Assembly (NCBI GenBank): GCA_948470065.1
Contig: CAOKNO010000010.1
Coordinates: forward strand, 1 to 52,736
Reading direction: 5' to 3'
Source: an uncultured Eubacterium sp.
GTDB lineage: Bacteria > Bacillota > Clostridia > Lachnospirales > Lachnospiraceae
DNA length: 52,736 nucleotides
The notes beneath the pieces were generated by a model. That model made no database searches, was not told the origin of the DNA, and saw nothing but the letters and a program-made list of their open reading frames with translations. Below are positions 17,839-25,253 of this stretch, piece after piece; position 1 is the first letter of the stretch, and the number at the start of each line of letters is the position of its first letter. Made by a program: the position numbers and the translations under genes.

Positions 17839-18459
17839 ATGAAGATTGGGAGAGAGAATGTCGTTATGCAATTACAGTTTCATAATGGGAAAGCATTGGA
17901 ATTTCTAATTGCAGAGCATGGGGAACGGCTGATATCTATTGTTAGGAAGCATTTATTTACATTGCCGCATCTGCAACAGGAATGTCTGGAACATACGATT
18001 ATGGCAATTTGGGATCACATTGACAGCTTTGATACGCACAATGAGTTTGAGAACTGGATCGGTTCGGTGGCGCGTTACCATTGTTTGGAGTTTTTAAAGA
18101 CTTACCAAAAGGAAGCGACCATTGCATGGCTGATTGAGAAAGAAATCGCAGAAGAAAAAGAGATGATGGTAAGCTTCCTGAACCCACAGGAACAGGAATT
18201 ATTCTATCGGTTTTACGTCGGGGAAGATTTGGGCAAAGCGGCAAAGAAAGAGATAGGGCTGCCATATGAAGATATCTATGATTTGCTGAACCAGATTGAT
18301 ACCGATATCTTTGAATATGAGAAGGAACAGATGTCAAAGGAAGAGAAGGCGCATCTTTTCCATAAGCTAGAGGAGCGGCTAAACGGTAAGAGACGTAGAT
18401 TTTCCCTAAAGAGGTATTTTGGGCATTCCTTCCGCAAGGCTGCGCCGATGAATTGCTGA
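17839..18459 (+). CDS. Sigma-70-like (ECF type) protein
   Basis: This protein of about 206 aa resembles a short sigma factor. Residues about 45-95 (ECLEHTIMAIWDHIDSFD then FENWIGSVARYHCLEFLK) match sigma region 2, the core-binding and -10 recognition helices. Residues about 115-155 (LNPQEQELFYRFYVGED, then KAAKKEIGLPYEDIYDLL) sit where region 4 should be, but the helix-turn-helix is diverged. The C-terminal 40 residues are basic. No anti-sigma gene is next to it. The start is uncertain: ATG 17839 has a weak AGG nine bases upstream, and GTG 17830 is in the same frame. It is monocistronic, with its own terminator at 18504. Confidence 0.65.
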   Translation: MKIGRENVVMQLQFHNGKALEFLIAEHGERLISIVRKHLFTLPHLQQECLEHTIMAIWDHIDSFDTHNEFENWIGSVARYHCLEFLKTYQKEATIAWLIEKEIAEEKEMMVSFLNPQEQELFYRFYVGEDLGKAAKKEIGLPYEDIYDLLNQIDTDIFEYEKEQMSKEEKAHLFHKLEERLNGKRRRFSLKRYFGHSFRKAAPMNC

Positions 18460-18503
18460 TATATGCCGCCCATAGCGGGCGGGGGTGCGAATAGGGCATA
18501 AGT

Positions 18504-18557
18504 AAATGCCAGGATTGCCCGGTGGTAGTTCCACGGGAATGCGATCCTGGCATTTTT
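18504..18557 (+). terminator. Intrinsic terminator after the sigma-like gene
   Basis: A 12-bp stem AAATGCCAGGAT/ATCCTGGCATTT (18504-18515 and 18544-18555), with inner pairing around CCCG/CGGG, ends in five T residues. Confidence 0.88.
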
Positions 18558-18602
18558 GTGCTTAGAAGCATATGCTTAAGGTTCCTTTGGGAGGCTGCGC
18601 TG

Positions 18603-18995
18603 CTAAGCGGACATTGCCTGTGAGGCAGCGTCTGCCATAGGGATGATGCATTCGCGCAGCACGCCTTTGACGTTGTATTCTAGTACGCCCAGCGGTTCAT
18701 GGTGGATGAGTGAGAAGGACGTGCCTTCCTGGTATTCTATTTCTACTGGGAAGTCCAGTTTTTCCACCGTATGTGCCACATCCTCTTTTGCTACCGTACC
18801 ATCGAGCGCAGTAATCTTAATCTGTACGTCCTTTCCATTAATTTCCATCAGGATCTGAAGGTCTTTCCCTTCGTTATTCGTCAAAGTAATGTTGGTATAA
18901 CAGATGTTCCCTTTCATAGCGCCTACGTAAGTCCAGCCTGTAAGCGCCCGTATTTCCTCCATAATTTTGCCTACTGTCTTAAAAATCTGTTTCAT
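18603..18995 (-). CDS. Hypothetical protein (130 aa)
   Basis: I do not recognise this protein. It begins with an amphipathic helix (MKQIFKTVGKIMEEIRALTG) followed by alternating beta strands (about 22-115, for example ICYTNITLTNNEGKDLQILM and DVQIKITALDG), suggesting a small beta-rich soluble domain. There is no signal peptide, transmembrane segment or cysteine motif. AAGGA lies upstream of ATG 18995. It is convergent with the sigma-like gene and alone on its strand. Confidence 0.65.
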   Translation of the reverse strand: MKQIFKTVGKIMEEIRALTGWTYVGAMKGNICYTNITLTNNEGKDLQILMEINGKDVQIKITALDGTVAKEDVAHTVEKLDFPVEIEYQEGTSFSLIHHEPLGVLEYNVKGVLRECIIPMADAASQAMSA

Positions 18996-19241
18996 CCTTA
19001 TTATCCTTTCTATTTAGCAAAAATCCCGCGTTCGAGTTCTTCTCCTGCTGCGGTGCCCAGGCGTCTGTTGATCGCGAAGCGGCTTTTCCTAGGAGTAGTA
19101 TACCGTATTTTCTTGGTCTTGTAAAATGAAAAATAAGAAGGAGCGGGTTTCTTTCCATTTTGTTGTTGCAGTTCATACGTTACAGTACTGCGAGGCAGGC
19201 TTTTCTACGTAAAATGCATCGACATTTTATGGAATGGATTA
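18996..19241. other. Intergenic region without a recognisable gene
   Basis: I see no gene here. It should include the promoter of the minus-strand 18603 gene. Confidence 0.5.
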
Positions 19242-19385
19242 TATAATGGAACCGATGGGATTTTGTATTCGAAGGGGAACGCTATTGCGCAGTCGTTGCT
19301 TATCCCAAAGGGCAGCTTCCAGAACTTGCATTCCCGGAGATTTTAGAACGGATCGGGTCAGCCAGCAAACGCAAGAGCCTGAAGT
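19242..19385 (+). pseudogene. Unidentified C-terminal coding fragment
   Basis: A stop-to-stop stretch of about 46 residues reads as plausible protein: WDFVFEGERYCAVVAYPKGQ, then LPELAFPEILERIGSASKRK, ending at TAG 19383-19385. It follows an in-frame TAA and has no start codon or ribosome binding site, so it looks like the tail of a lost gene. I cannot name the family. Confidence 0.35.
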
Positions 19386-19425
19386 AGATCCCTGATTCAT
19401 GTAAGGTTGCTGTTTACATTGATAC

Positions 19426-19527
19426 AAAAAGGACTGTTGCAAACGACAGCGTTCTAGCAATGGATAAGAGGATCGGGAAGATACCGATACCAATCGCTGG
19501 AAGCATACGTTTTGCAACAGTTCTTTT
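19426..19527 (-). terminator. Long inverted-repeat element downstream of the Uma2 gene
   Basis: Two arms of about 20 bases (19426-19445 and 19508-19527, core ACTGTTGCAAA) pair with one mismatch and one bulge around a 62-base loop. Read on the minus strand the second arm ends in five T residues, so it can terminate the Uma2 transcript. The loop is unusually long and contains a tandem GATACC. A small non-autonomous repeat is the alternative. Confidence 0.5.
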
Positions 19528-19563
19528 GTGCCAGAAGAATATCCATTTTTTCGGTTCTTGTAT

Positions 19564-20130
19564 TTAAAACAAGTTAGAAAAGATTTCTTCTAGAGGGATA
19601 TGGAGATCGTCATAGAGCGACGCTTGTATCTCTTTTTTGGTTCCTGTGCGTTCGTGCTCTGTTAATCCAAGGCCGTCGGGGTAGAGTGCGTAAATTTCAT
19701 CCAGGACATAGGTTCCATCTGACAGGATATAGGCTTCAATGGAACGTAACATTGGGTCGGCAATCCAATATTCTTTTACACCGGATTTTTCATATAAGTC
19801 TTTTTTATATCCCCTGTCGTTTTTGGCTGTGCCAGGGGACAAGACTTCTACCACCAGATCAGGCGCGCCATGAACGCCGTTTTCTTTTATAATATCCTGG
19901 TTACATACAATCATAACGTCTGGTATCACATGATCCTTTTCCGTAAGGTATACGTCCGTGCCATCTGCAAAGGCTTCGCATGATTTCCCCTTTAAGCAGT
20001 TGTAAAATGCAGCAAAAATCTTACTGGCTACCCGGTTGTGGTTTACAGAAGGGCGTGGGGACATTAAGACAATGTTGCCGTTTAATTCTTCTTCCCAAGG
20101 CTCTTCCTTATAAGCTAAGTTCCCATCCAT
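19564..20130 (-). CDS. Uma2 family endonuclease-like protein
   Basis: This 188-aa protein has the Uma2 (DUF820) restriction-endonuclease-like fold. The visible core is VIPDVMIVCNQD (about 71-82), HGAPDLVVEVLSPGTAKND (about 90-108) and KKDLYEKSGVKEYWIADP, giving the D...E-V-L arrangement of the family. Despite the fold, most members have unproven nuclease activity. ATG 20130 follows AGGAA by about eight bases; the longer frame to 20184 has no site. The gene is solitary. Uma2 genes are common in multiple copies and are often mobile-associated. Confidence 0.85.
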   Translation of the reverse strand: MDGNLAYKEEPWEEELNGNIVLMSPRPSVNHNRVASKIFAAFYNCLKGKSCEAFADGTDVYLTEKDHVIPDVMIVCNQDIIKENGVHGAPDLVVEVLSPGTAKNDRGYKKDLYEKSGVKEYWIADPMLRSIEAYILSDGTYVLDEIYALYPDGLGLTEHERTGTKKEIQASLYDDLHIPLEEIFSNLF

Positions 20131-20225
20131 ATGTTTGCGTTCCTTTCTGTTTCTATGTATCATACCATATTTGGTTGAAAACATAAAGAGACTGCCGCAA
20201 AATAGATGTTGTATACAAGACCTTA

Positions 20226-23200
20226 TTATTTCTTGATCTTTATGGACTTTGTTTTGCTGTAAGCGCCGTAAACCTTCGTCTTGCCAACCGTCTTATATGC
20301 GCGTATTTTGACGTAATATTTCTTTCCGCGCGACAGCTTCTTGGTGATGGTCTTGGATGTTGCCTTATTGGATTTTATGTACGTTGTCTTGGCTTTCTTA
20401 AAATTCTTGCTGGTGGAATAGCAGATCTGGTAACCGGACGCTTTCTTATCTTTGGCCCATTTGATGGCCATCTGCCCTTTCTTGCTGCTCTTTACGCTTT
20501 TTAAGGTAAGCTTTTTGGGCTTTACAGTAATTGTGATTTTCTTATCCGCAGCTTTGCTGTAATTCTGGCTGGCTGCGGATTTTATGGTTACGGTCGCCTT
20601 GCCGCAGCCAAGGATCGAAGCTTTCCCGTTGGATGATACTTTTACGACGGAAGCGTTGTTTACATGGTAGGTCAGTTTTTCCCCTTTGGCGGTCGATGCG
20701 CCCAGGGAGAACGCAGCGTTCCCATACGTCTTTTGGATGGATGTTTTCTGTACCTGGATGCTTTTTTGAGCCTTTTTTATGGTAAAGCTTTTGGTGACGC
20801 TTCCGGTGCACTTGCCAGGGATCGACCGGATGGCCACATATGCTGTACCAGCGTTGGTATTCCCTGTATAGGATATGGTATAATCCGTTCCTTCTGTTAA
20901 GGCCTTCCCACCCAACACTACGGTTACAGACGGTTTTTTTGCGCTCCCGTTGTATGTGAAGGAGGCCTGGCTAAGCGTTATGGCTGCATCCTTCAAATCT
21001 AAGAGGGTAGGGGCAGGTTTTTTTTCTAATGCATGGTATGCAACAGATAGCTGTTCCTTGGCGGTATCCACATCCGTCTGGGATGCGGCGGTATTGTTTA
21101 GGGTTTCCTGCGCTTTTTTCAGGGCATCCTGAAAGCGTGTGAAGCTTTCTGTGGTATAGCTGCCGCCGTCTGTAGCTTTTACTTCATCAAACAAAGCCTG
21201 CAGCGCCGTTTTATCTGCTGCGGTTGGGCCGGCGCCATCGTTTTTCAGGGATACGAGGAGAGTGGGCGCCATGGATGCGTCGGCGTTCTGGTTGCCCGTT
21301 GCGCCGTCCTTGCTGACAAAGGTGAGCTCATAGCCTTTTGTTTCATTGATGGCAAAGGAAATGGTAGATTGCCCTTCTTCCAAAGCCTGTATAAAATCTG
21401 TGACGTCGATGGAAACCCTTCTGCCGTCGATGGCCTGGCTTGCATTGTATTTATTGTCCTGCGCCATAATGACGTCGGAAGGCCCTTTTACGTTAAATTC
21501 GGCGGAGTCCCGGTAGCTGTTTTCTGTGGTGGCAAAGGTGGGGCGGGTGTTCCAGGTCACGCTGTCCTCCGACCAGTCTGTATTTGGGAGGACTGCCGCG
21601 CGGATCTGGTCTGTGCCAGTATCCCCACTGTTACGCCTTCCCATATAAGTCAGGCTAAGCTCTGCTGATTCTATCTTATCCAGCTTCCCTTGCAGGCTGG
21701 ATACATCGAATTTCAGCAGGCCCATTTTTAAATCGTAATCGTCCTTTGGCGTTTTCGCTTCCCCTACATAGCCATATTCTGTAGGGCTTGCAAGCGCCTC
21801 AGAGGATATTTTCGCCCGGAAGTAATCACGGTTCCTGTTCCAGTCCTTTTCTGTTTTCCAGGTATGGAGCGTAGCATCTTCGATTGCAGGCAGGCTTTCT
21901 ACTGTGACCTTTGAGGAACGTACCTGGATCTGTACGTTTTTGGTAACGCTTGTATAAGGATCCGAGGCAATAAATGCAATCACATATGTTTTTCCTACCT
22001 CTGCTTCGGTTAAGCGCCAGGAAAAACGCCCTGTTTTGGGATCAAAGCTTGCGCCTTCCGGCAGGCCTTCGGCCTGCAGGGCTACGGAGTCCCCAGGGTT
22101 TTCATCTGCGGCGATTACGTCAAATTCCAGCGTCTGGCCGTCTACCGCAAGGAAGCTGTCGGATTGCGGGGAGGTGAATACCGGGGCTTTGTTTTCTGCA
22201 AAATCAAACTCCTTATGCTGGACATTGCTCAGATCTAGCCGCATATCCGAAGTGGAGGTTACTCTTTTGCCGCCGACATATAAGTTTTTCATGGTCAGGT
22301 TCACGGTGTTGGTGACGCGGCATGCGGCCGCTGCGTTGGAGAACCAGCATCCGTCTAAGATGACTTCCTGGATGGGGGTTTTGGTAATGGTCTGCCCTGT
22401 GTAGCCGTCGGTATCGCCATTGAGATCGCTGCCTTTTCCCACGGCGTTCTGGGTGCTGCCATCACCGCCGTTAATGCTAAAATTATTCCCTACCCGGGAG
22501 GTATCGAAGGAACAATTGATGAATTTTAAGGTTTCGTAGCGGGGATAGATGTCCGTGGCGTTCTGTACGGTAATGCCGTGGCCGCCGCCCATAAACCCAA
22601 GCGCATTGAAGTTTTCAAAGGTGTAATTCTTAAGCTGGTAGCCATGGGCTTCATGCCCTAAGCGGATGCCGTTCCCGGCGCTGCAGCTCCACTGTAGGGT
22701 ATCGCGGACATGGATGTTGTAGGAATCCTGGATATCCCAACGGTCGCAGTCTTCATTGTATGCTGCAAAGCCTGCCACGGCATTGGAAAAGCTTTGGAAT
22801 TTTGCATCATTTGCGTTGTTCTCCTGCGGCTTGAACGAGGATAGCCCGAATTCTTTATTGAAGAAATCCTTTTTTTCTGGGGAGAACCAACGGCTGGGGT
22901 TATAATGGCCGGAAGCGAAGCAGTCGTCGTTGCCCAAGGTGAATGCGCCGTTGATGGATAGATCCTGCGAGCTAGCCATATCTGTCCCATCGCCCCATGC
23001 CATTGGGTAAGGGGTCAGCCCCTTGATGTTGTTCAGGCTGATCTGCTTGCCGCTGTGGGCTTCCCAGTTCCACTGTTTGGCATTACGCATATAAGTGTCG
23101 TTAAATGTGATGTCCTTGGAACGCACGATCATAACGCCTGCCTGGTGGCAGCTCATATATGCGTCGTTGCGGTCGCCGCTTACGTTCCCGTTCTGTTTCC

Positions 23201-24245
23201 AGTAGTTTTCTACGCCGTTCCCATCAAACATCCCGCGTCCGGATACCGTGATGCCTTCCGAATCCCAAATCCCGATGGCTGGCTCCATTGCCTCTGCGCA
23301 TGCCTGGATGCGGTTTTTCAAAAGCGCGCCTTCTTCTAGGTAGATGGTTACGCGCTTGCCACTGCGGCCGCGGATTTCAAGGCCGGCATACGTATAAGTC
23401 CCATTTGGGAAATACAAGGTATCCAGGCCTTCTGTCGCATAGATTTTATCTAAGGCAGCCTGGAAAGCATAGCTCATGTCTTCCGAAGACATCCGCCGCT
23501 GGTTGGGGTAGCGGACATTTACCGATGTAGCGTCTACAAGGCTTCCAGAGGTATGTGGGAAGGTATAAGAGGTTTCGTTTGCCGTCCCTTTGGAAAGCGT
23601 AACCGTTGTTTCCCCGGCAGCGACTGGCTGCTGGGCGTCCTGGTTGGGATGCTCTGCAAGGTATTGTGCTGCAAATTCCTTGAAATTAAGTACGTTGGCG
23701 TCTGTTACGTTTGGCGCGCCTGTTTCTAACGGATCGTTGATAATTGCAAGATAGGGCTGCCCCGCCTGGTTATTGGCGTCGCCGTTAATCATAACGATCA
23801 CGGAGTTTAGGCCTGCTGCTTCCGACATGGAAAAGGTCAAGGTGCGTTTATCCTCGCTGACATGCAGGCGTTCTTGTGGGTAATAGCGTTCTGGATAGAC
23901 CTTTACCGTGTTGATCTCCTGGTTTACTGTAATGGTAAATTCTGGCGTGCGGGTATTTGAAGCAAAACGGGCAATGTCAAAATTGTGCCCTTTCTGGCTG
24001 TACTCCACGACGGGGATATCGGTCTTGTCTGCCTTTAACGAATACTTCCTGGACATAACGTCTGGGGATTCGTTGATATCAGGCGTGTCAGGGTTATCCC
24101 CCGTTGGCGCGTATACATGGATCTGGCTGCCTGCCCCTGCTGCAAATACGGCGTGTGGCTGCTCCATAGCCCCTGTGGCAGGGATGGTCATGACGGCGGA
24201 TAAGATAAGAGCCAATGCCTTGGATTTCCAAATCTTGGTTTTCAT
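20226..24245 (-). CDS. Secreted multidomain beta-helix glycoside hydrolase (GH28-like)
   Basis: This is a large exported glycan-degrading enzyme of 1339 aa. Residues 1-35 are a signal peptide (ALALILSAVMTIPATGA). A right-handed beta-helix spans about 230-680 and carries a polygalacturonase-like catalytic set: GTD (about 413), NDD (about 439) and GHG (about 556). Then come a putative-Ig (He_PIG) domain at about 685-775, a DNRLRE/CBM96-like domain at about 777-998, a helical FIVAR-like segment at about 1008-1073, an MBG-like domain at about 1087-1158, an Ig-like domain to about 1242, and a lysine-rich FN3-like C-terminus. No LPxTG anchor is present. AGGAGG precedes ATG 24245. Specificity (pectin, dextran or other) cannot be read; GH49 is an alternative. 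The adjacent AraC regulator probably controls it. Confidence 0.85.
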   Translation of the reverse strand: MKTKIWKSKALALILSAVMTIPATGAMEQPHAVFAAGAGSQIHVYAPTGDNPDTPDINESPDVMSRKYSLKADKTDIPVVEYSQKGHNFDIARFASNTRTPEFTITVNQEINTVKVYPERYYPQERLHVSEDKRTLTFSMSEAAGLNSVIVMINGDANNQAGQPYLAIINDPLETGAPNVTDANVLNFKEFAAQYLAEHPNQDAQQPVAAGETTVTLSKGTANETSYTFPHTSGSLVDATSVNVRYPNQRRMSSEDMSYAFQAALDKIYATEGLDTLYFPNGTYTYAGLEIRGRSGKRVTIYLEEGALLKNRIQACAEAMEPAIGIWDSEGITVSGRGMFDGNGVENYWKQNGNVSGDRNDAYMSCHQAGVMIVRSKDITFNDTYMRNAKQWNWEAHSGKQISLNNIKGLTPYPMAWGDGTDMASSQDLSINGAFTLGNDDCFASGHYNPSRWFSPEKKDFFNKEFGLSSFKPQENNANDAKFQSFSNAVAGFAAYNEDCDRWDIQDSYNIHVRDTLQWSCSAGNGIRLGHEAHGYQLKNYTFENFNALGFMGGGHGITVQNATDIYPRYETLKFINCSFDTSRVGNNFSINGGDGSTQNAVGKGSDLNGDTDGYTGQTITKTPIQEVILDGCWFSNAAAACRVTNTVNLTMKNLYVGGKRVTSTSDMRLDLSNVQHKEFDFAENKAPVFTSPQSDSFLAVDGQTLEFDVIAADENPGDSVALQAEGLPEGASFDPKTGRFSWRLTEAEVGKTYVIAFIASDPYTSVTKNVQIQVRSSKVTVESLPAIEDATLHTWKTEKDWNRNRDYFRAKISSEALASPTEYGYVGEAKTPKDDYDLKMGLLKFDVSSLQGKLDKIESAELSLTYMGRRNSGDTGTDQIRAAVLPNTDWSEDSVTWNTRPTFATTENSYRDSAEFNVKGPSDVIMAQDNKYNASQAIDGRRVSIDVTDFIQALEEGQSTISFAINETKGYELTFVSKDGATGNQNADASMAPTLLVSLKNDGAGPTAADKTALQALFDEVKATDGGSYTTESFTRFQDALKKAQETLNNTAASQTDVDTAKEQLSVAYHALEKKPAPTLLDLKDAAITLSQASFTYNGSAKKPSVTVVLGGKALTEGTDYTISYTGNTNAGTAYVAIRSIPGKCTGSVTKSFTIKKAQKSIQVQKTSIQKTYGNAAFSLGASTAKGEKLTYHVNNASVVKVSSNGKASILGCGKATVTIKSAASQNYSKAADKKITITVKPKKLTLKSVKSSKKGQMAIKWAKDKKASGYQICYSTSKNFKKAKTTYIKSNKATSKTITKKLSRGKKYYVKIRAYKTVGKTKVYGAYSKTKSIKIKK

Positions 24246-24317
24246 GGTTTCTCCTCCTTGGAATAAAGTTTTGGAACGGAACGTTGCCGTTGCCTATCAT
24301 CACTTCGGTTAACTCCT

Positions 24318-24346
24318 ATTATAAGCATGGAGTTTTGGAAAATAAA
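24318..24346 (-). promoter_or_regulatory. Promoter of the beta-helix hydrolase gene
   Basis: On the minus strand TATAAT lies at 24323-24318. Seventeen bases upstream, 24346-24341 reads only TTTATT as -35. A good -10 with a poor -35 is the pattern of an activator-dependent promoter, and the tandem repeat at 24348 abuts it. Confidence 0.65.
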
Positions 24347-24347
24347 C

Positions 24348-24380
24348 CATATTTCTTAGCGGTTGAGCATATTTCTTAGC
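24348..24380 (-). promoter_or_regulatory. Tandem 13-bp operator, likely AraC-type binding site
   Basis: The sequence GCTAAGAAATATG (minus strand) occurs twice without mismatch, at 24360-24348 and 24380-24368, with a 20-bp period. It lies immediately upstream of the weak -35 of the hydrolase promoter and downstream of the AraC-family gene. Direct half-sites about two helical turns apart next to -35 are the usual arrangement for AraC/XylS activators. Confidence 0.7.
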
Positions 24381-24401
24381 ATTCGGACCGCTTCTCAAAC
24401 G

Positions 24402-25181
24402 TTATTCATCATGGGCGATCCCATATTGCTTCCGGTATTCCTTTGGGCTGACGCCGACCGTTTGCTGGAACGCTTTTGCAAAGTGGCTTTGGGTGCAGAA
24501 CCCCAAATAGAATGCAATGTCCTGGATACGGTAATCCGAGTATTTCAGCAGGTTTTCCCCTCTTGTAATTTTTTCCTGCCGGATATACTGGGTGATGGTT
24601 ACCTTTTCCTGCCGATGGAACAGGTGTGAGAGGTAATCTGGGTTTACATGGAGGCGCCGGGCGATCTGGGCAACCTGGATGGGTTCGTGTAAATGGGTGA
24701 AGATATAATCTTTTACTTGCCCGATCAGCGGGTTTTTCTCCGTTTCCTGCCCCTTTGTCCCAGTTTTGCGTGCGTCTGCCACAAGCTTTACATATAAGTA
24801 CTGCGCTTCTTGTTTAAATGCGGAAACTTCCGGGATCGTTTCGATTTCTTCTAGCTGTTGGATTAAGCTATCCGCCACAGTGAATGCTTCCTCTACGCTC
24901 AGGCCGCCCCGGATTGCCGCCCGCGAGGCCAGGGTAATATTGCCGATTACAAGGTTCTTATGGGAACGGAGGGGATCCTTTGCAAGGATGCCGAACTCCC
25001 CAGGGAATGTTTCTGAAATGCTTTTTGCCAATGTTTCTGCATTTCCCTGCTCAATGCTGTACAGCTCCCGCAGTTCCTGCTCGTAAGGATTGTGTATGGC
25101 GCCGCTTTCCTGCCGCAGGAAAATCTCTTCGGTAATCCGTTTTTGGATCTGTTTGGATGGAGCGTTGAAATTGTAAGCCAT
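24402..25181 (-). CDS. AraC family transcriptional regulator (YSIRK type)
   Basis: This 259-aa regulator has a C-terminal double helix-turn-helix domain (about 150-255), including QVAQIARRLHVNPDYLSHLF and YRIQDIAFYLGFCTQSHFAK, the two recognition modules of the family. The N-terminal part (1-145) is a helical sensor with the ELYSIEQGN signature of YSIRK-targeted AraC proteins, rather than a cupin. AGGAGG precedes ATG 25181. It lies between the two secreted-protein genes on the same strand, 156 bases upstream of the hydrolase gene. A pair of direct repeats in that gap is its likely target. Confidence 0.92.
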   Translation of the reverse strand: MAYNFNAPSKQIQKRITEEIFLRQESGAIHNPYEQELRELYSIEQGNAETLAKSISETFPGEFGILAKDPLRSHKNLVIGNITLASRAAIRGGLSVEEAFTVADSLIQQLEEIETIPEVSAFKQEAQYLYVKLVADARKTGTKGQETEKNPLIGQVKDYIFTHLHEPIQVAQIARRLHVNPDYLSHLFHRQEKVTITQYIRQEKITRGENLLKYSDYRIQDIAFYLGFCTQSHFAKAFQQTVGVSPKEYRKQYGIAHDE

Positions 25182-25200
25182 TTGGATCCCTCCTATCGTT

Positions 25201-25224
25201 TCTAGGGAAGTAAGCTTTCCTAGA
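25201..25224. repeat. Short inverted repeat between the NlpC/P60 and AraC genes
   Basis: TCTAGGGAAG (25201-25210) and CTTTCCTAGA (25215-25224) pair with one mismatch around a four-base loop. No T run follows on the minus strand, so it is a poor terminator. It may be an attenuator or an operator for the AraC gene. Confidence 0.4.
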
Positions 25225-25253
25225 GGAATAACATGTATTTGGCAGTATCCTGG

